From Flavipsychrobacter stenotrophus (GTDB lineage: Bacteria > Bacteroidota > Bacteroidia > Chitinophagales > Chitinophagaceae), in contig CANCOG010000247.1 of assembly GCA_947379685.1 (NCBI GenBank), positions 1 to 7,427 of the forward strand: a stretch of DNA of 7,427 nt. Reading direction: 5' to 3'. The notes beneath the pieces were generated by a model. It had not been told where the DNA came from and searched no databases. It saw only the letters and a list, made by a program, of their open reading frames with translations. The position numbers and the translations under genes are program-made. Below, piece after piece: positions 1-6,889 of the stretch. Every line of letters begins with the position of its first letter. Position 1 is the stretch's first letter.

Positions 1-2
1 TG

Positions 3-80
3 TGGGCGCAGCAAAAAACGAATAAGAAGATGAAAAGTCTGGATTTCATGGAGTTGGACTTTGCTATTGTCAAAGTTTAA
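3..80 (+). CDS. 3' end of an unidentified + strand gene (partial)
   Basis: One + strand frame is open from the left window edge to a TAA at 78-80 and would encode 25 residues ending in MELDFAIVKV. The other two + frames hit stops by position 33. The tail is charged (several Lys) and then mildly hydrophobic, and looks like an ordinary protein C-terminus, but it is too short to assign to a family. If real, it converges on the multicopper oxidase gene, and the two coding ends overlap by 11 bp (70-80). A 25-codon open frame can occur by chance, so confidence is limited. The upstream sequence would decide it. Confidence 0.4.
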   Translation, partial: WAQQKTNKKMKSLDFMELDFAIVKV

Positions 81-1767
81 TAAACTTTTGGACATAGCTG
101 CTAGAACCGTCTGAAATCTTGACAAAATACATGCCAACAGCCAGCTTTGATGTATTGAGGACTATTTTTTGTTGTTCCTGTTGCCCAGATACAGCCACTT
201 CACCGCCAACTATAGAATAAACCTTCCAACTCAGGTCTCTGTTCCGGGCAAGTGTAGTTGATTCGATTGTTACAACGTCACCTACCGGATTGGGATAAAG
301 GGTAAAAGAAGAAGGGTTGGTCAGATCATCGACTTTTTCAGGGTAGGGTGTAACAATAAATTGCCCCATCATACCGTCATCTTCATGCATTAATATGTGG
401 CAATGGTACATGTAGGGCGTTGAGGTGTCACCGAAATCGTCAAACTTTGCGATAAAACGCACAGTTTCCATCGATTTTACCAGCACCACATCTTTTCTCC
501 CCCGTTCAGTTGGGTCTGGTGCATTACCGTTTCTGTCAAGTATATAGAAATGTACATCATGCATATGGAAAGGATGAGCCACCATGGTGCTGTCAGTAAT
601 ACTCCAGATCTCAATGTTGTTCAGCGGTATCCTATAGTCAATGCGCATCATATCGAAGAGGTTGTGGTTGAAATAGAATGGTCCGTCCATAACCATAGCA
701 CTGTCAGCAGTCATATTTATGGTGCGCGTAGCATTTGCCATTGAAGCTGTATAGGCAGTGTCTGGAACCAAAGTGGCTGGAATAGATATAACAGGCGCAG
801 TAGTTTGGGGCCCCACATTTATTTGTAAAATATTGAAGTTGATGCCATTTAGCGGGCTGTTCATAAGGGGGCTACCTGGTGGCATAGGCATTGTTGGTCC
901 GCCTTGTACACCCATTGGTAACTCCGATCCATAGCTCATCAGGTAAATGGTTTGACCGTTCATACCTGTAAGGTCCAATAATACTTCGGCGCGCTCGCCG
1001 GGTGAAAGCCAAATACGTGTTGTATTTACCGGAGCAGGAAGTAGCCCGTCATCATTTGCAATTAGCTTGAAAGACTTATTGGCAGTAAATCCAAAATCAA
1101 AAGTTCGCTCGCCCGAGGCATTCAATAGTCGCAGGCGCACAACTTGTGCCGGCATCGAAACATAGGGTGAATCTGTGCCATTAACGAGCACAATGCTATC
1201 CACCATTCCCTTGGGCATGAACTGGTTAACACTATCCAGCTCAACTGATTGCACAACTATCGGGAAGTCATCAAGCCCATAACGACGCGGTAACGGCAAT
1301 GCTGCTTCTGCGTCATCCCTGACAATGAGCATTCCTGCATCGCCCTTAATAGCCTGTTGAGCTGTTTTTGCCATCATATGCGGATGGTACCAGTATGTAG
1401 CTGCATTATTTCTAACGACAAACTGCGGGTTCCAGCTCATCCCATTCATGATCATGCTAAATGGGCCACCATCGTTTTTCGGTGCAACATGGAGCCCATG
1501 CCAGTGCATGGTAGTAGTATCGCCGATCTGGTTATTAACGGTCAGACTTACACTATCGCCTTTGTGCATGAACAATGTAGGTCCAAGGTATTTGTTTGTA
1601 TTAACTCCGAAAGTCTGGGTGATAACCCCGGGAAAAAACTGCACACTATCCCGGTGAACGGTTAAGTTGAAAGTCGTTCCGGAAAGTGTATCCGGAATAA
1701 ACAGCATATGCTGTCCGATCGCTTGTGTGCAATAACACGCGATCAATAACAAAAATATTTTTTTCAT
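70..1767 (-). CDS. Secreted CueO/laccase-like multicopper oxidase with T9SS sorting domain
   Basis: This 565-residue protein should oxidise a substrate (cuprous copper or phenolics in the best-known relatives) and reduce O2 to water. A Sec-type signal peptide covers about residues 1-18 (two Lys, hydrophobic core, AIG before Gln19). All four copper-ligand blocks are intact: HWHG (88-91), HPH (128-130), HPFHMH (398-403) and HCHILMHEDDGMM (455-467). The last supplies the type 1 ligands Cys456 and His461, with Met466 as likely axial ligand. A Met/Pro-rich loop at about 285-302 recalls, in shorter form, the Met-rich insert of CueO. After the oxidase domain (ending near 473), residues 490-565 form a type A T9SS C-terminal domain, starting LYPNP and ending VQKFIKL. 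This predicts export across the outer membrane and release or anchoring at the surface. There is no twin-arginine motif, unlike CueO. ATG at 1767 is chosen because the signal peptide starts there. The gene lies 70 bp after another T9SS cargo gene, behind a strong hairpin. Substrate is inferred only. Confidence 0.93.
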   Translation of the reverse strand: MKKIFLLLIACYCTQAIGQHMLFIPDTLSGTTFNLTVHRDSVQFFPGVITQTFGVNTNKYLGPTLFMHKGDSVSLTVNNQIGDTTTMHWHGLHVAPKNDGGPFSMIMNGMSWNPQFVVRNNAATYWYHPHMMAKTAQQAIKGDAGMLIVRDDAEAALPLPRRYGLDDFPIVVQSVELDSVNQFMPKGMVDSIVLVNGTDSPYVSMPAQVVRLRLLNASGERTFDFGFTANKSFKLIANDDGLLPAPVNTTRIWLSPGERAEVLLDLTGMNGQTIYLMSYGSELPMGVQGGPTMPMPPGSPLMNSPLNGINFNILQINVGPQTTAPVISIPATLVPDTAYTASMANATRTINMTADSAMVMDGPFYFNHNLFDMMRIDYRIPLNNIEIWSITDSTMVAHPFHMHDVHFYILDRNGNAPDPTERGRKDVVLVKSMETVRFIAKFDDFGDTSTPYMYHCHILMHEDDGMMGQFIVTPYPEKVDDLTNPSSFTLYPNPVGDVVTIESTTLARNRDLSWKVYSIVGGEVAVSGQQEQQKIVLNTSKLAVGMYFVKISDGSSSYVQKFIKL

Positions 1768-1783
1768 TTTGAATGTCTTTTGA

Positions 1784-1810
1784 AAGGGCAGGGAGTTGCT
1801 CCCTGCCCTT
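1784..1810 (-). terminator. Perfect 12-bp-stem hairpin between two cargo genes (terminator or attenuator)
   Basis: AAGGGCAGGGAG (1784-1795) and CTCCCTGCCCTT (1799-1810) are exact reverse complements separated by a 3-nt loop, giving a very stable G/C-rich stem. It lies 27 bp after the stop of the upstream minus-strand gene and only 16 nt before the ATG of the multicopper oxidase. In the transcript the stem is followed by UCAAAAGAC rather than a long U-run, so intrinsic termination may be partial. It could end the upstream transcript, attenuate read-through into the oxidase, or protect a processed mRNA end. The structure is certain in the sequence; its function is inferred. Confidence 0.6.
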
Positions 1811-1837
1811 AAAGTTTATTTCGGTGTCGTTACCTGG

Positions 1838-2731
1838 TTATTCAACAATCAGTTTCTCAAATTGAATAGCTGTACCGTCAGTCAGCTTAATAATATAAAA
1901 CCCTTTAGGTAAGGCAGATGCATTAAACTGGTAATTGTTTGCGCCGATTGCAGATTTGTTCACAATGTTCGAGACAACCCGTCCGTTCATGTCAGAAATC
2001 GTGATGTGCATATCTGTTCCATTCTCGCTGGTGTATGCTATTTTGGTTGTTGCCTTTGTAGGGTTGGGATAAACTGAAGAAACGATCACTGGATTCACAT
2101 TAGTTACGCCGGCAGGAACTGTTCCCGTGAAAGCAAGATTGTCAACATATAAATAACTGTTATTCACAGGTGTAGCTCCACTGGCAGCAAGAACTATTAT
2201 AGCACTATCGGGTATTGCTCCTGAGCGATAAATTAACGGAATTGTGAATGTACCCCAGCTCATAACCATTCCTGGTAAGGCGTAGTTGCAAAATGCAACA
2301 GTGTCGCGCATATTTGTTGAGCTGTTCCATTTACACAACAATACATTCATATGGCCCTGGTCGCTGCCATAAGCCATGTACTGCCACGAGCCTGTGAAGC
2401 TCACAGGCCTTGTGGTGCACGCAAAGCCGGATTTTGGCATGTGGGTGGCTGTATCCATAACACCGCAAATGGCAATACCGGGTACTACGTTCCCCATCAT
2501 GGTTTTTGAGATCAATTGCATATAACTGGCACCAGGGTTACCGGGAGTTCCCTTCATGCAAGTAAACATGGAAGCCGACATTGGCATTGCCATTCCATTA
2601 AGGTTGTCCCAGCCTGTGGGGTTATCATGTCCTGAAACAGTGGTCCAGGTTTCGAAGCCATTGTTGGGGATTTGAGCAAATAACGGGCTGCTGATCATTG
2701 CGGCAGCAATAAAAGTAATTAACTTTTTCAT
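1838..2731 (-). CDS. Met/Cys-rich secreted protein with T9SS type A sorting domain
   Basis: This 297-residue protein has a clear signal peptide (1-19, likely cut at LFA|Q). The passenger region is about 190 residues and is followed by a T9SS type A C-terminal domain (about 219-297, starting VYPNP, with a GFYIIKL strand near the end). The passenger has the pattern of a jelly-roll or PCMD-like beta-sandwich: NGFETW near the start, PTGWDN at 38-43, a GSWQYM strand at 114-119, RDTVAF at 142-147, and YLYVDNLAFTG near its end. Family assignment is tentative. It contains about 15 Met and 5 Cys (58, 89, 105, 133, 148), with dense clusters such as MAMPMSASMFTCM (47-59), HM at 97-98 and 127-128, and MVM at 155-157. 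Together with the adjacent multicopper oxidase, this suggests surface copper binding, which is inference. The ATG at 2731 starts a classical signal peptide; the leader is A/T-rich with no Shine-Dalgarno. Without the metal idea it would be a hypothetical T9SS cargo protein. Confidence 0.85.
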   Translation of the reverse strand: MKKLITFIAAAMISSPLFAQIPNNGFETWTTVSGHDNPTGWDNLNGMAMPMSASMFTCMKGTPGNPGASYMQLISKTMMGNVVPGIAICGVMDTATHMPKSGFACTTRPVSFTGSWQYMAYGSDQGHMNVLLCKWNSSTNMRDTVAFCNYALPGMVMSWGTFTIPLIYRSGAIPDSAIIVLAASGATPVNNSYLYVDNLAFTGTVPAGVTNVNPVIVSSVYPNPTKATTKIAYTSENGTDMHITISDMNGRVVSNIVNKSAIGANNYQFNASALPKGFYIIKLTDGTAIQFEKLIVE

Positions 2732-2818
2732 GTAAAATAATGTAATTTGATTGAAGAAATGAACACAAGACTTAGAGGCTCTGTTGAAAGCGCCGATAGT
2801 TTAGATGATTTGTTCAAA
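2732..2818 (-). other. 87-bp spacer within the putative copper gene group
   Basis: This gap separates the small Cys-rich gene from the Met-rich cargo gene, both on the minus strand. No good TAnnTTTG promoter box was found; the closest, TATTTTAC just before the ATG, matches poorly. No stable hairpin was seen. Read-through from the promoter upstream of the Cys-rich gene is therefore plausible, though the gap is longer than a tight operon junction. Confidence 0.4.
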
Positions 2819-3208
2819 TCAAACTCTGATTACACGATTTTTTAAGTAGATGGGTACTGACTGGGGGAGGAGCGGCGGTGCCGGCCCCTTAAGAGTTAAT
2901 TCTTCAAAAGACTCTATTGGTATATAGCGACTATAAATATAACTGTACTTTGCCGGTACAATAAAGAAAAACGCCTTTGCCAGAATTGTTTTTGCCCCCG
3001 CTGTATGGTTGTCCTTAATCTGAGCTTTTATAACTTTGTCAGAACAGCAGCCGGCGGATTTCTCCATACTACCGCAGCAGTTCTTTTCAGTGTCGGCCGT
3101 AAAGCAAACCTCTTTAAACTTACCTCCGCAGTAATGTAATGAGCACGAAAACCCGATGGCGCTCGCCATGTAAGCAATCATGATCCATATGGAAAGTAGT
3201 TTCTTCAT
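2819..3208 (-). CDS. HYC_CC_PP family small Cys-rich membrane/periplasmic protein
   Basis: This 129-residue protein begins with a hydrophobic signal or anchor segment (about 4-20). It then shows SLHYCGG (His25-Tyr26-Cys27), further Cys at 22 and 35, two CC pairs (44-45 and 54-55) in NCCGSMEKSAGCC, and a C-terminal Pro-rich stretch GPAPPLLPQ (108-116). The ordered HYC, CC and PP motifs, together with the length, match the Bacteroidota family that I recall being named HYC_CC_PP. Its biochemical function is not established. Seven Cys plus His in the first half suggest soft-metal (copper) binding or redox chemistry at the envelope, and the downstream multicopper oxidase fits that. It is the first gene of the putative minus-strand group and has a promoter candidate just upstream. 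The start at 3208 gives the usual MKKLL signal start. The metal role is inference. Confidence 0.8.
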   Translation of the reverse strand: MKKLLSIWIMIAYMASAIGFSCSLHYCGGKFKEVCFTADTEKNCCGSMEKSAGCCSDKVIKAQIKDNHTAGAKTILAKAFFFIVPAKYSYIYSRYIPIESFEELTLKGPAPPLLPQSVPIYLKNRVIRV

Positions 3209-3220
3209 TTATTTATGATG

Positions 3221-3253
3221 CAAAGTTAATGTATTCTACAGGTAATCGGCAAT
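3221..3253 (-). promoter_or_regulatory. Bacteroidota-type promoter candidate for the HYC_CC_PP gene
   Basis: On the minus strand, TAACTTTG (3228-3221) fits the Bacteroidota -7 consensus TAnnTTTG exactly. An ATTG at 3253-3250 stands 21 nt upstream as a near-match to the -33 TTTG element. Initiation would leave a short leader of roughly 5-10 nt before the ATG at 3208. It lies in the 130-bp gap after the kinase gene, so the downstream group can be expressed independently of the signalling operon. Confidence 0.5.
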
Positions 3254-3338
3254 GATTTAAGTCAACTTGTGCGCAGTGTAGGCGATTTGGTTGAATCTTA
3301 TTTATAGAACAATCCAAAAAGCAGGATTAAACCACTAG

Positions 3339-4850
3339 TTATTGCCCTTTCTTGTACAATTGTTTCAAAATTGTACGGTGCAAATTATCTGGATTGATGG
3401 GTTTGAAAATAAAGTCACTGATCCCCATTTCTTTAAATTCTTCCTGCATTTTCGCCGAGGTAGACGCAGTAAGGGGGAAGATTGGGATTTCTTTGTTGAA
3501 TTTACGAATTTCCCTACTTGCGGTTAGTCCATCCATTACCGGCATTTGCACGTCCATTAAAATCAGGTCGAACTTCTCAGTTCGAACTTTGTCGATTGCC
3601 TTAAGTCCATTTTCAGCAACTGAAACCTCAGCGCCCCAGTTGGTCAACATTTTCTTTGCCAGAATCGAGTTAAATTCAACATCCTCAACCAGCAATATTT
3701 TCAGACCACCCAGCTTTTCCTTGCTTTCGTCCTTGGGTGCATCAGCAATTTGAGTAATATCGCTTTTTTCGAACCAAACAGAAAAATAGAAATTTGACCC
3801 TTTTCCTGGTTGACTTTCAACATATATTTCGCTGTTGAGCAACTGCAATAATTTCTTAATGATTGCCAATCCTAATCCAGATCCGCCAAATTCGCGGGTG
3901 ATATATTTGTGTGCCTGAGTGAATTTTTCAAATATATGTTTCTGGTTTTCTTCGCTAATGCCAATTCCATTGTCTGCAACAGAGAAGTTAATTTCGACTC
4001 GATTGCCCGTAGTCGATTTGAGTTGCAGCTCAATAGTGATGCGCCCATCTTTGGTGAACTTAATGGCATTGGATACCAGGTTGTTCATTATTTGGGTAAT
4101 ACGGGTAATATCGCCTTTCAGGAACCTCGGGATATCTTCATCAAACATTACTTTGATAATGTTATTATTCTCTTCTGCCCGAATTTTGTTAGCTAGCTTT
4201 ATGTCGTTCAGTAACATACGAACGTCAAAATCGCTTTCTGCAAATATAATTTTCCCTTCCTCTATTTTGCTGAAGTCCAGTACGTCATTGATAAGACTAA
4301 GCAGGTTTCTGGCAGAGATTTGAAGAATATTGAGGAATTCAACTTGTGTCGGCAATGGATTTTCATTGATCAGCAGGTGTATATATCCGATAATGGCATT
4401 AAGAGGTGTTCGTATTTCATGGCTCATTACAGAGAGGAAATCACTTTTTGCGCGCGATGCATTTTCTGCTGAGTCTTTTGCTTCCATCAGATAGCGCTCA
4501 ATTTCTTTAGATTTGGCGATCTGGTCTTTCAGGAAATCAATGATATAGAATATGTCATCATTAGAAAAATTGAAATCTTCCTTAGCTCCCTGGTCCAATG
4601 CCGAAACAGCTTCTTTCAGTTGAAGCAGTGTTTTATGCTTTACTTCATTCTGTTCCTTAAGGTGTGCTACTACCTCCTGATATTCCCGTTCACTTATCGC
4701 AAATGCATGTTCAGCTATTTTCTTGTCCCGGTCAAATGTGGTGTAGTAATCACTAATGGTCGATAAAAATGCAGCGATATCTTTTTCCTGACGGTATTGT
4801 TCCGGAAGGTATTTGTTGATTTGTTTTTCTAATATTTTATGAAAACTCAT
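3339..4850 (-). CDS. Soluble hybrid histidine kinase (HisKA-HATPase-REC), partner of FIST protein
   Basis: This 503-residue protein has no membrane segment, so it should act in the cytoplasm. An N-terminal helical, probably coiled-coil region (about 20-130, with FDRDKKIAEHAF at 39-50) replaces any recognisable PAS or GAF sensor. HisKA follows, with the phospho-acceptor His144 in MSHEIRTPLN. HATPase_c shows the N box (Asn257/Asn261), DNGIGI (293-298) and GGSGLGL (322-328). The C-terminal receiver (about 382-498) has the acidic pair Glu389/Asp390, phospho-acceptor Asp433 in LMDVQMP, Thr461 and Lys483. All residues needed for autophosphorylation and His-to-Asp transfer are present. It starts 17 bp after the FIST gene, so the FIST protein probably supplies the sensory input, and the upstream-encoded HPt protein would accept phosphate from Asp433. 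No output domain is present. It parallels NahK/VpsS-type kinases paired with NosP proteins, but specific orthology is not shown. Confidence 0.93.
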   Translation of the reverse strand: MSFHKILEKQINKYLPEQYRQEKDIAAFLSTISDYYTTFDRDKKIAEHAFAISEREYQEVVAHLKEQNEVKHKTLLQLKEAVSALDQGAKEDFNFSNDDIFYIIDFLKDQIAKSKEIERYLMEAKDSAENASRAKSDFLSVMSHEIRTPLNAIIGYIHLLINENPLPTQVEFLNILQISARNLLSLINDVLDFSKIEEGKIIFAESDFDVRMLLNDIKLANKIRAEENNNIIKVMFDEDIPRFLKGDITRITQIMNNLVSNAIKFTKDGRITIELQLKSTTGNRVEINFSVADNGIGISEENQKHIFEKFTQAHKYITREFGGSGLGLAIIKKLLQLLNSEIYVESQPGKGSNFYFSVWFEKSDITQIADAPKDESKEKLGGLKILLVEDVEFNSILAKKMLTNWGAEVSVAENGLKAIDKVRTEKFDLILMDVQMPVMDGLTASREIRKFNKEIPIFPLTASTSAKMQEEFKEMGISDFIFKPINPDNLHRTILKQLYKKGQ

Positions 4851-4867
4851 TGTATTTTGAATTAGGT

Positions 4868-6010
4868 TTATATTTCTTTAAGCGTAGTAATAGTCATTGT
4901 CTGATTATGTAATTCGCACCTTGCAAGTGAGTTGAAAGGTGAAATTTCTCCGTATGAATAGAAGCCCGTCATAGGCACCTCCGCGCCAAATATCTCGCGG
5001 GCCGCTTCAATTTCTTCATCAATACGGTGCTGCAGTATCAACTTCCTGCCGACACAGCTGATCAATATAGCCAGATCGGGCCGTTGCCCGGTTAGTCCGG
5101 CAAATGAGAATCTTGCGGCATCGGTCGAACCTTCAATCAACCTGTCAAAATTGGCTTTCATTAACCGTACTTTATTGCCTTCAGGCATGTTTCCGGCAAA
5201 CGTCATACTAGATTGCGACTCGTCAATTGCAAGAATTGTCCGCACCAGGGTGGTGTCTGAGCCTGTTTCTTTTAGCGACAATGGGAAAAGCAGCGCTGAG
5301 CCGGGAAGCTCGTTTACATAATCTCCGAGGTATTCTTTATAAAGACTTAATGCACTCTTATTGTCAATTTCGTAGAGTACGTTCTTTTCCGATCTTGTAA
5401 TTGTCCTTTCGTGTCCGAATTCGTCCCAGCCACCCACGGAGCCATGGCCCACTTGTAAGTTGTTGCCATAAAAACCAACCGCAATAACATTACCTTCGGT
5501 AGGTACTCCGTTAAGACCAGTGTAGGTTTGTACAAATCTATCGGCATCACCGGCCAGGCCTCCTGAAATCGGTATTTTATCAGGGTTTTTACTATTAAAC
5601 CCGGCTACGAGTTCACTTCCGTTTATTTTAGTACCATCGCTGATGACAAAAACAAATGCAAGATCGTCGGCAAGAAGCGATTCCATCAGGTCGCTTCCAG
5701 TTTCAAAGCTGTTCCTGTTTTCTGATAGACGGAGTACATGGCATTTTGTAGTTGTTTTAAGAAATTCCATCGCCGTTACCGCAACAGTTTCATCGTAAAC
5801 CTGATCGTTCATGATTTCGCCTGACGTCGATGAAAACAAAATGTTTGCATTCTTGTACAATGCTCTCAGGTCGCTATAAATGCCGGGTTCGGCAATCAGA
5901 TTCCTGCTGCCGAACGCCAAAACCAACTGGCATTTTGAAGCGTCGAAATTGCCGTCAGTTTTTAATTCAACCCAGGTGTTGCCAATGAACTGTTGTTGTT
6001 GTGAATTCAT
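4868..6010 (-). CDS. FIST-domain signal sensor protein (NosP-like)
   Basis: This 380-residue cytoplasmic protein has no signal peptide or membrane helix. The N-terminal half fits the FIST N domain: a hydrophobic strand ending LVLAFGS (29-35), SSTSGEI (60-66) and SGGLAGD. The C-terminal half fits FIST_C: SCVGRK (318-323), GFYSYGEI (349-356) and HNQTM (368-372). The length is typical of stand-alone FIST proteins. FIST is a sensory ligand-binding domain. NosP proteins of this family bind heme and nitric oxide and control a hybrid kinase encoded beside them; an earlier proposal was small ligands such as amino acids. Neither heme nor amino-acid binding can be confirmed here. The gene lies between an HPt gene (62 bp upstream) and a hybrid kinase gene (17 bp downstream), so it most likely modulates that kinase. 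The ATG at 6010 follows an A/T-rich leader without a Shine-Dalgarno. No promoter box was seen in the 62-bp gap, which supports co-transcription. Confidence 0.92.
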   Translation of the reverse strand: MNSQQQQFIGNTWVELKTDGNFDASKCQLVLAFGSRNLIAEPGIYSDLRALYKNANILFSSTSGEIMNDQVYDETVAVTAMEFLKTTTKCHVLRLSENRNSFETGSDLMESLLADDLAFVFVISDGTKINGSELVAGFNSKNPDKIPISGGLAGDADRFVQTYTGLNGVPTEGNVIAVGFYGNNLQVGHGSVGGWDEFGHERTITRSEKNVLYEIDNKSALSLYKEYLGDYVNELPGSALLFPLSLKETGSDTTLVRTILAIDESQSSMTFAGNMPEGNKVRLMKANFDRLIEGSTDAARFSFAGLTGQRPDLAILISCVGRKLILQHRIDEEIEAAREIFGAEVPMTGFYSYGEISPFNSLARCELHNQTMTITTLKEI

Positions 6011-6072
6011 TATTATTCTTATTTTTATACGGGACTATTGCAATGAAGTACGTTTTGTATTTAGATTGAGGA

Positions 6073-6411
6073 CTATAGTTTAAATTCAGCTTTTAACGCT
6101 GACACAACTTGAGCTATTACATTATCCAGTTCTTTAACTGATCCCAGAAGCTCATCGTCCAGAGAGTTCGATTCCGCTTTTTCTTCAATGGCGATAATTG
6201 TTTTTCTAAGTGAATCTATTTTTAAGCTATTGATCGCGGGCTTTATCCTGTGCGCATTAAATTTAATCGACGACCGGTCGCCCAATTTCAGCGCAATTTT
6301 TATATTGTTTACTGAAGGTGGTACGTCCTTTATAAACTGAACAACCATTGAAGTGACTATTTCCTTGTCGCCATCAGTCAGATCCCATAATTCATGTAGA
6401 TTATATAGCAT
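6073..6411 (-). CDS. HPt histidine phosphotransfer protein
   Basis: This 112-residue, mostly helical, soluble protein has the HPt signature NAHRIKPAINSL. His54 is the expected phospho-acceptor and Lys57 the conserved basic residue; Pro58 replaces the Gly of the common HxLKG form. A long helix precedes it (about 15-43) and two helices follow, consistent with a four-helix bundle. It has no catalytic domain, so it would relay phosphate from a receiver domain to another. The hybrid kinase two genes downstream carries such a receiver, and the final response regulator must be encoded elsewhere. This is the first gene of the HPt-FIST-kinase operon. The ATG at 6411 opens directly into the first helix; the upstream sequence has only a weak promoter-like box (TAACTTGG at 6450-6443 on the minus strand). 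Confidence 0.85.
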   Translation of the reverse strand: MLYNLHELWDLTDGDKEIVTSMVVQFIKDVPPSVNNIKIALKLGDRSSIKFNAHRIKPAINSLKIDSLRKTIIAIEEKAESNSLDDELLGSVKELDNVIAQVVSALKAEFKL

Positions 6412-6629
6412 TCGTACAATGTTGTTTTATTGTATTTTGCATCCAAGTTATGAGGATTTTATCGAGATAGTAAGAAATAGGGTGACTATTTTTGGAATTG
6501 ATCCGGCATTTGTTGTCTGATTGTTATTGACTGAATAAAATAGTTTGAATTTATATTTAAATATCCTGGAAATGCTTTTAGATTCACAGCGTTTTGTCAG
6601 ATTTAAACCTGAGGAATGGCGCAATTCTC

Positions 6630-6645
6630 TCCCTATGATTAGGGA
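6630..6645. repeat. Short inverted repeat TCCCTA-N4-TAGGGA, possible operator
   Basis: Perfect 6-bp arms surround the 4-nt spacer TGAT in the divergent intergenic region, about 220 bp from the HPt start and 290 bp from the rocD start. The G/C-containing core stands out from A/T-rich surroundings. A dimeric regulator could bind it, but no regulator is identified, and a match of this size can arise by chance. Confidence 0.3.
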
Positions 6646-6856
6646 ATTTTATCTAAATTTCGTGTAGGTACATTCAGTTTCCCAATGCTTCGATTCGATA
6701 AAATATGTTTTCATACACAATATAGATGAAATAAATGTGAAATATTGGTAATTTTTGAGATCTTTTTTTGGGTGGATCGCAGCCTTAAATTATGGTTGCA
6801 ACGCTAGTTCTAATCTCCTCCTAATTTGCATTTTCTCCAATTGGTGGCATTGTTTA

Positions 6857-6889
6857 GTTGATTTTTAGCTGGTAAACTGGGTAAATTTC
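6857..6889 (+). promoter_or_regulatory. Weak promoter candidate for rocD
   Basis: GTTG (6857-6860) and TAAATTTC (6882-6889) resemble the Bacteroidota -33 and -7 elements with a 21-bp gap; each has one mismatch in its fixed bases. This would give a leader of roughly 40 nt. A better -7 match, TAATTTTG at 6923-6930, lies only 4 nt before the ATG at 6935 and lacks a -33 box at the right distance. If used, it would give a nearly leaderless mRNA. Confidence 0.25.

Noticed and set aside
72..88. Palindrome AAAGTTTA-A-TAAACTTT as a terminator
   Set aside because: It is A/T-only apart from one G/C pair, has a 1-nt spacer, and is explained by the codons of the oxidase C-terminus KFIKL.
550..1665. Three + strand open frames of 64-102 codons
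   Set aside because: They are antisense to the multicopper oxidase and cover its conserved copper motifs; their His/Met-rich look is a by-product of the opposite strand.
1735..1767. Lipobox-like LIAC at residues 8-11 of the oxidase
   Set aside because: The hydrophobic core before Cys11 would be too short for a lipoprotein signal, and a T9SS C-terminal domain implies ordinary signal peptidase I cleavage near residue 18.
3311..3328. Weak inverted repeat AATCC/GGATT downstream of the kinase gene as its terminator
   Set aside because: Five mostly A/T pairs with an 8-nt loop and no U-run; too weak to claim.
3342..4323. Several 60-135-codon + strand open frames, and one 65-codon minus frame at 3872-4069
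   Set aside because: All lie inside the hybrid kinase gene, which has complete catalytic motifs; they are shadow frames.
5347..6083. Open frames at 5347-5550 (minus) and 5880-6083 (+)
   Set aside because: They overlap the FIST gene in other frames and show no family features.
6553..6564. 12-bp palindrome ATATTTAAATAT as an operator
   Set aside because: Pure A/T palindromes of this size are expected by chance in this A/T-rich stretch.
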